Part shown: one piece after another, positions 28,702 through 38,528 of the stretch
How positions within the stretch are numbered: position 1 is the first letter of the stretch
Layout of the letters: each line of letters opens with the position of its first letter
Assembly: GCA_019090455.1 (NCBI GenBank)
Contig: JAHRWA010000074.1
Coordinates: 157,345 to 221,344 of the forward strand
DNA length: 64,000 nucleotides
From: Pseudomonadales bacterium
GTDB taxonomy: Bacteria; Pseudomonadota; Gammaproteobacteria; Pseudomonadales; DC-out160
Direction of reading: 5' to 3'
Position numbers and translations under genes: made by a program
Notes under the pieces: model-generated
The model's input: the letters and a program-made list of their open reading frames with translations, nothing else
Told to the model about the DNA's origin: nothing
Databases searched by the model: none

Positions 28702-30816
28702 TTAGACTTGTCCGTATTGCTCTTTATGTCCAAGCCAACGGCCCACTAAGGGTTCGATTGCATCTGGATAATTTTGAATAATATCTTGAGCGGCTAACTT
28801 CGTTTTTTCGAGCAGTGCCTCGTCCCGAATGAGATCCGCAATACGAAATTGAAGCTCTCCTGTTTGGCGAGTTCCTAGTACTTCACCCGGTCCTCGTAAC
28901 TCAAGGTCTTTTTCTGCTATGACGAAGCCATCGCTGCTTTCGCGCATAATGTTGAGTCGAGATTTTCCGTGAGGAGATAACGGTGATTGATAGAGTAGAA
29001 CACAATAGCTTTGAATTTCACCCCGACCGACTCGGCCACGTAACTGATGCAATTGAGCAAGTCCGAGACGTTCGGGGTTTTCGATGACCATAACACTGGC
29101 ATTGGGCACATCGACACCGACCTCGATTACCGTTGTGGCAACCAAAAGGTCCACATCTCCTTTTTTGAATCTTGCCATGACTGCCGCTTTTTCCGCTGAC
29201 TTGAGTCGTCCATGAACCAGCGCGATTCTAAACTCAGGTAATGCCGCCGATAACTGTGTCGCTGTATCCTCAGCCGCCTGGCACTGTAATGCCTCCGATT
29301 CATCGATCAGTGTACAGACCCAATAGCATTGCTTTTTTTCTTGGCAAGCGTTTCGCACCCGTTCGATCACCTGCTGTCGTCGGGTGTTTTCTATTACAAC
29401 GGTATTAACGGGAGATCTGCCGGGTGGCAATTCATCAATAACCGAGGTATCCAAATCGGCATAAGCACTCATGGCTAAAGTACGTGGAATGGGAGTGGCA
29501 GTCATGATCAGCTGATGGGGGGTATAGCCGGTTAAACGTGCCTTATCTTTTAATGCCAATCGTTGATGCACACCAAATCGATGTTGCTCATCGATAGTCA
29601 CCATTGCAAGATCATGAAATATGACATCCTTTTGGAACAATGCATGGGTTCCCACAATCGCTTTTGCATCGCCACTCGCGATGAGATCGAGCTGTTCCTG
29701 ACGTTTTTTTCCTTTTAACTTGCCAGATAGCCAGGCGACTTTGATTCCGAGAGGTTCAAACCAAGATTTGAAGTTTTCATAGTGTTGCTCTGCTAATATT
29801 TCAGTCGGGGCCATAATCGCAGCTTGCTTATCACTATCAACAGCGATGAGCGTGGCGATGGCGGCAATGATAGTTTTACCCGAACCCACATCCCCTTGAA
29901 CCAGTCGCAACATAGGGGCTTCTTCCGCCATATCGTTTTTAATTTCCGTCATGACGCGTTGTTGTGCGTCGGTGAGTGTGAAGGATAAATTGGCGATGAA
30001 CTGGTTTAGTCGATGGGGTTGAGATTTTAGAGCGGGCGCACCTTGCTGACGAATTTGATAACGTAAACGCAATAAGCTGAGGTGGTGGGTGAGTAATTCT
30101 TCGAACGCGAGGCGCTGTAAACTGGGATGACTGCCAGATTGAATGTCTTCTTGCCTAATGTTGGGCGGGGGCCTGTGAATAAACTGAATCGCGTCCGCCA
30201 AGTCGCTGAGTTTGAATTGCTCTCGTATAGATTGGGGTAAATACTCCGCCAGTACTTTTTCTTTGATTAACTGCGCTAGGGCTTGATCCGTTAAATCTCT
30301 CAAACGATGCTGTGTTACACCCTCCGTGGTGGGATAGAAAGGAGTCAGAGTATCGTCGAGTGGCGGCATGATTTCTTTATAGGTCTTGTATTCCGGATGG
30401 ACCATCTCCAGTCCATTGGCACCTAATCGCACTTCGCCATAACAAAGAACGTGACGGTCTTGATCCAGTTTTTCTTTTTGTGAGGCGCTAAAGTGAAAAA
30501 AGCGTAAGCCCAAGGTGCCGGAACCATCTTGAATTTTACAGACGAGGCTGCGGCGTTTACCAAATAGAATTGTGCTTGTCACCACCTCACCGGCTATTAC
30601 AGCCTCGGCGCTGGGGTACAGTGATCCAATGCGACTGAGTCGTGTTCTATCTTGGTATCGAGCGGGTAAATGAAACAGCAGATCTTCAACACTGGTTAAA
30701 TGCAACTTTGCTAGTTTTTCGGCTAGCTTGACACCCACGCCGCGCAATTTAATGAGCTTGCGGCGGGCTAATGGATTCTCTGTAGAGGAAGGTTTTTTAG
30801 TAATCGAGGCACACAT
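28702..30816 (-). CDS. recG: ATP-dependent DNA helicase RecG
   Basis: Regresses stalled forks and processes Holliday junctions. The 704-residue protein has the N-terminal wedge OB-fold domain (about 65-160), Walker A GDVGSGKT near residue 310, motif II DEQHRFGVHQR, motif III TATPIPRTLA, and the C-terminal QLRGRVGRG motif plus the TRG-type region. All helicase motifs are intact. Last gene in the leftward gmk-rpoZ-spoT-ridA-recG grouping, although an opposite-strand PPOX-like gene now lies between ridA and recG. Confidence 0.97.
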   Translation of the reverse strand: MCASITKKPSSTENPLARRKLIKLRGVGVKLAEKLAKLHLTSVEDLLFHLPARYQDRTRLSRIGSLYPSAEAVIAGEVVTSTILFGKRRSLVCKIQDGSGTLGLRFFHFSASQKEKLDQDRHVLCYGEVRLGANGLEMVHPEYKTYKEIMPPLDDTLTPFYPTTEGVTQHRLRDLTDQALAQLIKEKVLAEYLPQSIREQFKLSDLADAIQFIHRPPPNIRQEDIQSGSHPSLQRLAFEELLTHHLSLLRLRYQIRQQGAPALKSQPHRLNQFIANLSFTLTDAQQRVMTEIKNDMAEEAPMLRLVQGDVGSGKTIIAAIATLIAVDSDKQAAIMAPTEILAEQHYENFKSWFEPLGIKVAWLSGKLKGKKRQEQLDLIASGDAKAIVGTHALFQKDVIFHDLAMVTIDEQHRFGVHQRLALKDKARLTGYTPHQLIMTATPIPRTLAMSAYADLDTSVIDELPPGRSPVNTVVIENTRRQQVIERVRNACQEKKQCYWVCTLIDESEALQCQAAEDTATQLSAALPEFRIALVHGRLKSAEKAAVMARFKKGDVDLLVATTVIEVGVDVPNASVMVIENPERLGLAQLHQLRGRVGRGEIQSYCVLLYQSPLSPHGKSRLNIMRESSDGFVIAEKDLELRGPGEVLGTRQTGELQFRIADLIRDEALLEKTKLAAQDIIQNYPDAIEPLVGRWLGHKEQYGQV

Positions 30817-30840
30817 GTTAAATTCTTAATATATAAAGGC

Positions 30841-30890
30841 TTCTTGTCCAATGATACTCTTGTTCAATGAAGCGCTTGTTCAATGAAGCT
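30841..30890. repeat. Degenerate 16-17-nt tandem repeat upstream of recG
   Basis: Three head-to-tail units: TTCTTGTCCAATGATAC (30841-30857), TCTTGTTCAATGAAGCG (30858-30874) and CTTGTTCAATGAAGCT (30875-30890). Units two and three are almost identical. The first contains CCAATGATACT, which also appears in the repeat at 37445. Sits between recG and the PPOX-like gene. Confidence 0.7.
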
Positions 30891-30997
30891 AAGGTATTCG
30901 GTATTCTAATAGAGTTGGGCGATGTCGAGTAGAAAAATATTATTAGGTTTTTGAGCTTTCTGTTTCAAACGAGAATAATCAGTAAACGGGGAACACT

Positions 30998-31543
30998 GTG
31001 GCAAAACAATATGAAGTGATTAATGATGAGTTAAAACGATTTATTCAGCAACAAAAGATCTTCTTTGTCGGTACTGCGGGAGCAGAGGGGAAGGTGAATG
31101 TCTCTCCAAAGGGAATGGATACGCTTCGCGTGATAGATGAAAAGCAAGTGATTTGGTTAAACCATACGGGTAGCGGCAATGAATCGGCAGCGCATGTCTT
31201 AGAAAATTCTCGCATGACAATCATGTTCTGTGCGTTTGAAGGCAAGCCATTGATTTTGAGGTTGTATGGGAAGGCCACTGCAATACACGAAAGAGATGAA
31301 TTATGGGATTCTCTTATTACGCAGTTTGATAATACAACGGGGGCTAGGCAGATATTTAATCTAGAGATTGAAATGGTCCAAACTTCCTGCGGTTATGCGG
31401 TGCCTAATTTTGACTATGTTGAGGAAAGAGAAATACTATTAAATTGGGCTGAGGTAAAAGGCAGGGATGGGGTGGTTCAATATTGGCGTGATAATAATAT
31501 GAATAGTTTAGATGGGAAGCCCACTAAACTATTCGAAGATTAA
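30998..31543 (+). CDS. Pyridoxamine 5'-phosphate oxidase-like flavin-binding protein
   Basis: The 181-residue protein has the PPOX split-barrel pattern: FFVGTAGAEGKVNVSPKG near residue 25, VIWLNHTGSGNESAAHVLENSRMTIMF (family-typical), and LRLYGKATAI. It likely binds FMN or F420-like cofactors; substrate is unknown. The start is GTG 30998 with GGGGAA upstream. It interrupts the otherwise leftward ridA-recG gene order. Confidence 0.85.
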   Translation: MAKQYEVINDELKRFIQQQKIFFVGTAGAEGKVNVSPKGMDTLRVIDEKQVIWLNHTGSGNESAAHVLENSRMTIMFCAFEGKPLILRLYGKATAIHERDELWDSLITQFDNTTGARQIFNLEIEMVQTSCGYAVPNFDYVEEREILLNWAEVKGRDGVVQYWRDNNMNSLDGKPTKLFED

Positions 31544-31573
31544 ACGGCGGTTAATTTAGACTGTGGTTATTGA

Positions 31574-31966
31574 CTAAGACGGGTCATCCAAACAAAGAAT
31601 GGCATCCATTTCCACTGCCGCATTTTTGGGTAGTGACGCAACGCCAATGGCGGCTCTTGCAGGATAAGGTTGTTCGAAATAGCGTGCCATCGCCTCGTTA
31701 ACCAAAGCAAAGTGGCTTAGGTCGGTTAAGAAAATATTAAGCTTCGCTATATCATTGAGTGTTCCGCCCGCTGCAACAGCGACAGCTTGTAAGTTATCAA
31801 GAACCCTTGTGATTTGATCTTCCATACCGCCATCGACCATTTCCATAGTCGCCGGGTCCAGAGGAATTTGGCCTGACATGTACACAGTATTACCCACTTT
31901 GACGGCCTGGGAATAAGTGCCGATGGCTTGCGGTGCTTTATCTGTGTGGATGATTTCTCTCGCCAT
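31574..31966 (-). CDS. ridA: RidA family enamine/imine deaminase
   Basis: Hydrolyses reactive 2-aminoacrylate and related enamines released by PLP enzymes. The 130-residue protein has the [22 protein letters not shown]-terminal block, the catalytic Arg in [13 protein letters not shown] (about residue 105), and VEMDAI at the C-terminus. It follows spoT in the same direction by about 90 nt, the arrangement seen in many gammaproteobacteria. Confidence 0.96.
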   Translation of the reverse strand: MAREIIHTDKAPQAIGTYSQAVKVGNTVYMSGQIPLDPATMEMVDGGMEDQITRVLDNLQAVAVAAGGTLNDIAKLNIFLTDLSHFALVNEAMARYFEQPYPARAAIGVASLPKNAAVEMDAILCLDDPS

Positions 31967-32053
31967 ATCGATTTTCTCTCTTGGTGTTTTTAATTTACGG
32001 GTGTATTCAACTTGTGCATTGAATCTGTCCGTGAAACTGAGTTAAGACTGTGC

Positions 32054-34171
32054 CTAGCCTTTTATCCGTGTAATCTTGCTAACCACTTTGGAATTTCTTA
32101 GCCGTTTGATGATGCCTGCAAGATGGACTCGATTCTTTACAATGATACCTAAATTAACGGTGCTGAGGCTGCCATCCTTATCACCCATATTGATGGTTTC
32201 AATATTGGAATCACCATCTGCAATAATGGTTGCGATGGCGGCAAGTACGCCTCTATTGTTTTCGAGTTCTACGCGTAGCTCTACGGTAAAGTCTCGATCT
32301 AAACGCTCGTCCCAGGCGACAGGTAGGCATTTTTCTGGATTGTCTTTAATGGCTTCTCTTACATTGCGACAGGTGTTGACGTGGATAACCATGCCTCGAC
32401 CGGAACTTAAAAACCCGATAACTTGATCACCTGGGATGGGTCGACAACAGCGACCGAAATTGACCAGCATGCCTTCCGTACCCCGAATAGCCAAGGGTTT
32501 TACGGACTGTTTATTAGTAAATTCGGAGACTTCTTTTGCCGGAAGTAGCCTGTGTGCCACGATGGGAGCGATGCGGTTGCCCAATCCCACATCTTCCAAT
32601 AGATCGTCTAACTGATCAAAACCGGATTCCGTTAAAGTGAGTTGTATTTGTTCTTCGGTGATATCGTCCAGTGACTTGGAGTAAGTGGCTAGGGCTTTAT
32701 CAAGCAGTCGACGGCCGAGAGAAACTGATTCAGAGAAACGTTGGTTCTTTAAAAAGTGACGAATATTGCTGCGGGCTTTACCCGTAATAATAAAGCTTAG
32801 CCATGCGGGGTTAGGGCTAGCACCGGGGGCGGTAATAATCTCTACAGTTTGACCACTTTGAATCGGTGCGCTTAAAGGGGCAAGACGGTTGTCGACGCGT
32901 GCGGCGACGCAACTATTACCCACGTCAGTATGTACTGCGTAAGCAAAATCCACCGGCGTCGCACCGGTGGGTAGCTCTAGAATATTGCCTTTAGGTGTGA
33001 AGACGTACACCTCATCAGGGAACAAATCAATTTTAACGTTTTCAATAAATTCTAAGGAATTGCCTGCGTGTTGCTGTAACTCCAGTAATTCTCTTAGCCA
33101 TTCCCTAGTGCGTAACTGTGTGCCTGACCCAATACCGTCTTTTGTTTTATAAAGCGAATGAGCGGCAATACCATCATTGGCCATAGCATCCATATCTTCT
33201 GTGCGGATTTGTATTTCTATGGGTAAGCCGGTATTTCCTTTTAGGGTAGTGTGTAGAGATTGGTATCCGTTGGCTTTTGGGATCGCAATATAATCTTTAA
33301 ATCGTCCGGGTATGGGTTTGTAGAGGTTGTGTACGGCTCCTAATGTACGATAACAATCGTCGACATTGTTGACGACAATGCGAAATCCATTGATATCCAT
33401 TATTTGTGAAAAGGATTTGCTTTGCGATTTCATCTTTGTATAGATGCTGTAGAGGTGCTTTTCGCGTCCTACAACACGTGCTGAAATTTTGTCTTGCTTG
33501 AGGCGTTCGTCAATGGAGTCTTGAATGCCACTCATGATCTCTTTGCGATTACCACGAGATTTCTTTATCGCTTTTTTGATGAGCGTTGACCGCATGGGGT
33601 ACATTGCGCAAAAGCTAAGGTCTTCGAATTCAATTCTTATATTATTCATGCCAAGGCGGTTGGCAATGGGGGCATATATTTCTAGGGTTTCCGTGGCAAT
33701 GCGATTTCGTTTGGCGGGTTGTAAGGAACCTAAGGTGCGCATGTTGTGTAGGCGGTCGGCAAGTTTGACTAAGATGACTCGGATATCTCGAGTCATGGCG
33801 AGCATCATTTTACGAAAGTTCTCAGCTTGTGCGACGGCTCGGTTTTCGACTTTAATTGCTGAAATTTTGCTGACACCATCCACCAGGTTTGCCACTTCAT
33901 CACTAAATAGCTCGGCGATGGTGTCTTTGCTAACGTCAGTGTCTTCAATCACATCATGTAACAATGCAGCCATTAAACTCTGATGGTCCATGTGCATGTC
34001 AGCCAAAATACCAGCAACAGCGACAGGGTGTGTGATATAGGGATCACCGCTACGTCGATACTGACCTTCATGGGCCTCTTCAGCGAAATCCAGTGAGTTT
34101 TTGATGGACTCAATTTGACTAGGATCTAGATAATCCAGTTTTTTCTGAATGGTGTCGAAGTACGGTACCAA
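32054..34171 (-). CDS. spoT: Bifunctional (p)ppGpp synthetase/hydrolase
   Basis: Stringent-response enzyme that degrades and makes (p)ppGpp. The 705-residue protein has the hydrolase HD domain with LLHDVIEDT (His72/Asp73, Glu76/Asp77), intact as in SpoT. The synthetase domain has RFKDYIAIPKANGYQSLHT. A TGS domain (VYVFTPKGNILELPTGATPVDFAY) and a C-terminal ACT domain (VELENNRGVLAAIATIIAD) follow. Both active sites look intact, so this may be the main degrader. Operon-like with rpoZ and gmk. Confidence 0.97.
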   Translation of the reverse strand: MVPYFDTIQKKLDYLDPSQIESIKNSLDFAEEAHEGQYRRSGDPYITHPVAVAGILADMHMDHQSLMAALLHDVIEDTDVSKDTIAELFSDEVANLVDGVSKISAIKVENRAVAQAENFRKMMLAMTRDIRVILVKLADRLHNMRTLGSLQPAKRNRIATETLEIYAPIANRLGMNNIRIEFEDLSFCAMYPMRSTLIKKAIKKSRGNRKEIMSGIQDSIDERLKQDKISARVVGREKHLYSIYTKMKSQSKSFSQIMDINGFRIVVNNVDDCYRTLGAVHNLYKPIPGRFKDYIAIPKANGYQSLHTTLKGNTGLPIEIQIRTEDMDAMANDGIAAHSLYKTKDGIGSGTQLRTREWLRELLELQQHAGNSLEFIENVKIDLFPDEVYVFTPKGNILELPTGATPVDFAYAVHTDVGNSCVAARVDNRLAPLSAPIQSGQTVEIITAPGASPNPAWLSFIITGKARSNIRHFLKNQRFSESVSLGRRLLDKALATYSKSLDDITEEQIQLTLTESGFDQLDDLLEDVGLGNRIAPIVAHRLLPAKEVSEFTNKQSVKPLAIRGTEGMLVNFGRCCRPIPGDQVIGFLSSGRGMVIHVNTCRNVREAIKDNPEKCLPVAWDERLDRDFTVELRVELENNRGVLAAIATIIADGDSNIETINMGDKDGSLSTVNLGIIVKNRVHLAGIIKRLRNSKVVSKITRIKG

Positions 34172-34349
34172 TTGAATTCCCTGTAGTGTGTCGATCAGCC
34201 TAGGGCTTGGATTGATTAATGTGATACAGCGGCATTAATTTAGTGTACGTCATTTTCGAGCAGGCCAACAGTCGCATCACTGGGAATGAAGTAGAGTTCG
34301 GGGGGCGTTTGGGGTTTAGCTTAGAAAAAGGGATGTTTTGCAGAAGATG

Positions 34350-34399
34350 TTGAGCCTATTCTGTGGACTTAAATATAATGATTTAGTGAATAGGCTCAA
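34350..34399. repeat. Perfect 12-bp inverted repeat between rpoZ and spoT
   Basis: TTGAGCCTATTC (34350-34361) and GAATAGGCTCAA (34388-34399) are exact complements separated by 26 nt. It lies in the 297-nt gap between the rpoZ stop and the spoT start. On the transcript it would form a stable hairpin; no T-run follows on the minus strand. It may attenuate or protect the mRNA, or be a protein-binding site. Confidence 0.6.
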
Positions 34400-34404
34400 A
34401 ATTG

Positions 34405-34438
34405 AAAAATCTAAATGGAGTAAAGCGCGTTCCATTTA
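34405..34438 (-). terminator. Possible terminator after rpoZ
   Basis: TAAATGGA/TCCATTTA (34412-34419 and 34431-34438) is a perfect 8-bp stem with an 11-nt loop; on the minus strand it is followed by GATTTTTC. It lies 31 nt after the rpoZ stop, so it could partly uncouple rpoZ from spoT. Confidence 0.5.
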
Positions 34439-34468
34439 TTAGGGCTTAATTTTTATAAGAACGCATGT

Positions 34469-34804
34469 TTAAAAGAAAGAAGGAGGCTTGGGTATCTCTC
34501 CTAAAGAAGTCGATGCGGATTCAGGCTCTTGTCGAATGACGACCGGCGCTTCTGGCTGTTCTTCTTGAGTAATAGCGGTTTCGAAAGTAGTTTCTGGTTC
34601 AGGCTTAGGATCAAGTATGCTGCGACCAACATGGCCTTCAGCAATTTCACGGAGTGCCATAACCGTAGGCTTATCGTTTTCCCATTCTAAATAAGCGTCT
34701 TTACCACCAGTTGCTAATTGTCTGGCTCGCTTGGAGGCGACTAACACTAGGTCGAAACGGTTGTCCAATTCATGTAAACAATCTTCTACAGTTACTCGAG
34801 CCAT
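34469..34804 (-). CDS. rpoZ: RNA polymerase omega subunit
   Basis: Small subunit that chaperones beta' and forms part of the ppGpp site in proteobacterial RNA polymerase. The 111-residue protein begins [31 protein letters not shown], strictly conserved, with [11 protein letters not shown] ahead of an acidic, Pro-rich C-terminal tail (about residues 70-111) that is longer than in E. coli (91 residues). Located between gmk and spoT, the classical order. Confidence 0.96.
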   Translation of the reverse strand: MARVTVEDCLHELDNRFDLVLVASKRARQLATGGKDAYLEWENDKPTVMALREIAEGHVGRSILDPKPEPETTFETAITQEEQPEAPVVIRQEPESASTSLGEIPKPPSFF

Positions 34805-34896
34805 GTTTTACCTCAATATAATATTAACGTTAGTGTAATGCTTTAATAGGGTTTCTTACGATCGAAAAACGGCCAATTATAAACCAGAGCTATTCC

Positions 34897-36406
<1,510 letters not shown>

Positions 36407-36619
36407 AAAGTGATCCTTAGGTTGCTCAAGCTTATTAATTAAAGTGGTTTAAATAAAAGCGGCGCTAGGTGGGGGTGATAACGACTAGGGCCTAATGTCG
36501 GAGAGTATAAGAAAATTACAAAGCTAACTGCAATGCCAACAATCATGTTAAATCCATTTAGCTAGCCGAAAGCATAGGCAACGTGTGTAGTTATATTCCT
36601 ATACCCTAATGGTTGCGGG

Positions 36620-36625
36620 TATAAT
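36620..36625 (+). promoter_or_regulatory. Candidate -10 of rph
   Basis: A perfect TATAAT at 36620-36625 lies 35 nt before the rph ATG in the divergent rph/yicC region. No good -35 lies 16-18 nt upstream, so it is a partial candidate only. Confidence 0.35.
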
Positions 36626-36660
36626 GCACTTTCAGATAAAACGTACGAGGATGTCATGTT

Positions 36661-37377
36661 ATGCGCCCAAGTGGACGTAGTCTCGATCAGATGCGAGAAG
36701 TCAAAATAACCCGAAATTTTACCAATCAAGCAGAAGGATCAGTGTTGGTAGAGTTCGGTAATACAAAGGTGATATGCACCGCCAGTGTTGAAGAGTCGGT
36801 TCCACGATTTCTCCGAGGAAAAGGTAAGGGATGGATTACCGCAGAATATGGCATGCTACCCCGTTCAACGGATTCCCGCATGGCTAGGGAAGCGGCGAAA
36901 GGCAAGCAAAGTGGTCGAACCCAGGAAATTCAGCGTCTCATCGCGCGTTCACTACGTGCCGCCGTGGATCTCAAAAAGCTCGGCGAAAACACAATTACGA
37001 TAGATTGTGATGTGATTCAAGCTGATGGTGGAACGCGCACCGCTGCTATTACCGGTGGTTGTGTGGCAATGGTAGACGCATTGACCCATTTATTAGATAA
37101 AAAGCGAATTAAAGATGACCCATTATTGCGTTTAGTGGCATCTGTATCTGTGGGTATTTATAAAGGTAAGCCAGTATTAGACTTGGATTATCCTGAAGAC
37201 TCTAATGCAGGAACCGACATGAATGTCGTGATGACACAGCATGGTGGGTTTGTGGAAGTGCAGGGCACTGCGGAAGGCGATACGTTTAGTCGTCAAGAAT
37301 CCGATGCGTTATTGGATATTGCAGAAAAAGGGATTAAAGAACTCATTATTAAGCAGCAAGAAGCGTTGGGTTGGTAA
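36661..37377 (+). CDS. rph: Ribonuclease PH
   Basis: 3'-5' phosphorolytic exoribonuclease that trims tRNA 3' ends. The 238-residue protein starts [14 protein letters not shown], typical for RNase PH. It has [31 protein letters not shown] (phosphate binding), [18 protein letters not shown] and [17 protein letters not shown]. All catalytic regions are intact, unlike the frameshifted rph of E. coli K-12. It is followed by xth/crc-like and pyrE, the Pseudomonas order. Confidence 0.97.
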   Translation: MRPSGRSLDQMREVKITRNFTNQAEGSVLVEFGNTKVICTASVEESVPRFLRGKGKGWITAEYGMLPRSTDSRMAREAAKGKQSGRTQEIQRLIARSLRAAVDLKKLGENTITIDCDVIQADGGTRTAAITGGCVAMVDALTHLLDKKRIKDDPLLRLVASVSVGIYKGKPVLDLDYPEDSNAGTDMNVVMTQHGGFVEVQGTAEGDTFSRQESDALLDIAEKGIKELIIKQQEALGW

Positions 37378-37393
37378 GTTTGGGTTTTATGTA

Positions 37394-37446
37394 AACTACT
37401 GTTTATTGATGTTCTAGTTCATTGTTCAACTCAATAAACAGTAGTT
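37394..37446. repeat. Perfect 16-bp inverted repeat after rph
   Basis: AACTACTGTTTATTGA (37394-37409) and TCAATAAACAGTAGTT (37431-37446) are exact complements with a 21-nt spacer. The right arm runs into the tandem repeat that starts at 37445. It lies between two convergent genes (rph and the exonuclease gene). No run of T follows on either strand, so it is not a classical terminator. Confidence 0.75.
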
Positions 37447-37524
37447 CCCAAAGAAACTATTTTCCAAAGAAACCCTTTCCCAATGATACTATTTTCCAAA
37501 GAAACTATGGCTTCCAAATAAACA
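37445..37524. repeat. Four to five tandem 16-nt degenerate repeats
   Basis: Units are TTCCCAAAGAAACTAT (37445-37460), TTTCCAAAGAAACCCT (37461-37476), TTCCCAATGATACTAT (37477-37492), TTTCCAAAGAAACTAT (37493-37508) and a weak fifth, GGCTTCCAAATAAACA (37509-37524). The period is exactly 16 nt. They fill the gap to the convergent exonuclease gene, which ends at 37543. Confidence 0.85.
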
Positions 37525-37542
37525 ACGGCCTCCTGTTTCCTT

Positions 37543-38316
37543 TTAGACCTCTAGATCGTATTCCATAATTAACGGCGAATGATCAGAGAAACGCTCGTCT
37601 TTGTAGATAGTCGTTGATGTTGCCTTGCCTTTTAATCGCGGGCTAAGAATTTGATAATCGATTCGCCAACCCACATTATTTGCCCAGGCTTGTCCTCTAT
37701 TGGACCACCAGGTGTATTGATCCGGTTCTTGGTTTATTTCGCGAAACGCATCGATATAGCCTAGATCATCGAATAAATAATCAAGCCACGCCCTTTCTTC
37801 GGGTAAAAAGCCGGAATTTTTCCGATTACCTTTCCAGTTTTTTAAATCTTCATTCTTATGGGCAATATTCCAATCGCCGCAAATAATGTAGTCGCGACGT
37901 TTTCTTTTGAGGTTTTTCAGGTGTTCTCCGTATTGTTCAAGAAAATCATTTTTCTTAAGTTGTTTGTCTTCACCGCTAGAACCTGAGGGTAAGTAAAGTG
38001 AAGCTACGCTCAGTTTTTCAAAGTCAGCTTGGATATAGCGCCCTTCTTGGTCAGCTGAAGCCCAGCCCAACCCAGTAGTCACTTTTGTGGGCTTTTCTTT
38101 ACAGTAGATTGCGACACCGCTGTAGCCTTTCTTTTCTGCGTCAAAGTAGTAGCAGTGGTAGCCTTTTGGGTGGAATATTTCGTCCTCTAATTGATGCAGT
38201 TGCGCTTTGGTTTCCTGAATGCAAACAAAGTCTGGGGATTCAGATTGTAGCCATTGGAAAAAGGATTTTTTTGCGGCGGCACGGATGCCATTGACGTTCG
38301 CGGTAATTACTTTCAT
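37543..38316 (-). CDS. Exonuclease III family protein at the crc locus
   Basis: The 257-residue protein belongs to the AP endonuclease/exonuclease III fold: MKVITANVNGIRAA, CIQETKAQ (metal-binding Glu), the YLPSG segment, CGDWNIAH (catalytic Asp/Asn), DYQILSP and FSDHSPL (Asp-His pair). Between rph and pyrE Pseudomonas carries crc, a catabolite-repression protein of this fold that has lost these residues. Here they are all present, so nuclease activity on abasic DNA is expected. A regulatory role remains possible. Confidence 0.88.
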   Translation of the reverse strand: MKVITANVNGIRAAAKKSFFQWLQSESPDFVCIQETKAQLHQLEDEIFHPKGYHCYYFDAEKKGYSGVAIYCKEKPTKVTTGLGWASADQEGRYIQADFEKLSVASLYLPSGSSGEDKQLKKNDFLEQYGEHLKNLKRKRRDYIICGDWNIAHKNEDLKNWKGNRKNSGFLPEERAWLDYLFDDLGYIDAFREINQEPDQYTWWSNRGQAWANNVGWRIDYQILSPRLKGKATSTTIYKDERFSDHSPLIMEYDLEV

Positions 38317-38447
38317 GAAGGTGACCTAACGGGGTGGAGATGAAGAAAATCTGCGATTGAGAAACCGAAGTCGTGTATCATATGCCAGTATCATGCACCG
38401 AGAGAGACAGTGGATTCTGTTAGATTGAGAGACAAATCTCAAGCCTA

Positions 38448-38519
38448 TTTATTGTCTTAAACTTAATTAGTATCTTAAGCTTATCTCTTGTCCTAAGCTT
38501 ATTTTTTGTTATAAAGCGT
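38448..38519. repeat. 18-nt degenerate tandem repeat upstream of pyrE
   Basis: Units of 18 nt: TTTATTGTCTTAAACTTA (38448-38465), ATTAGTATCTTAAGCTTA (38466-38483), TCTCTTGTCCTAAGCTTA (38484-38501) and a degenerate TTTTTTGTTATAAAGCGT (38502-38519). The core is TAAgCTTA. The last unit contributes the candidate -10 of pyrE. Confidence 0.7.
38488..38515 (+). promoter_or_regulatory. Candidate pyrE promoter
   Basis: TTGTCC (38488-38493), 16-nt spacer, TATAAA (38510-38515). The pyrE ATG at 38529 is only 13 nt beyond the -10, so the transcript would have a leader of roughly 5-8 nt. No Shine-Dalgarno is present, which would fit a near-leaderless mRNA. Confidence 0.4.
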
Positions 38520-38528
38520 TTGTAGCGA

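Noticed and set aside
33525-33983. 152-codon plus-strand frame inside spoT
   Set aside because: Opposite the conserved synthetase/HD region; Leu/Arg/Ser-rich shadow composition.
37445-37524. CRISPR-like array
   Set aside because: The units are contiguous and degenerate with no spacers, and no cas gene is present.
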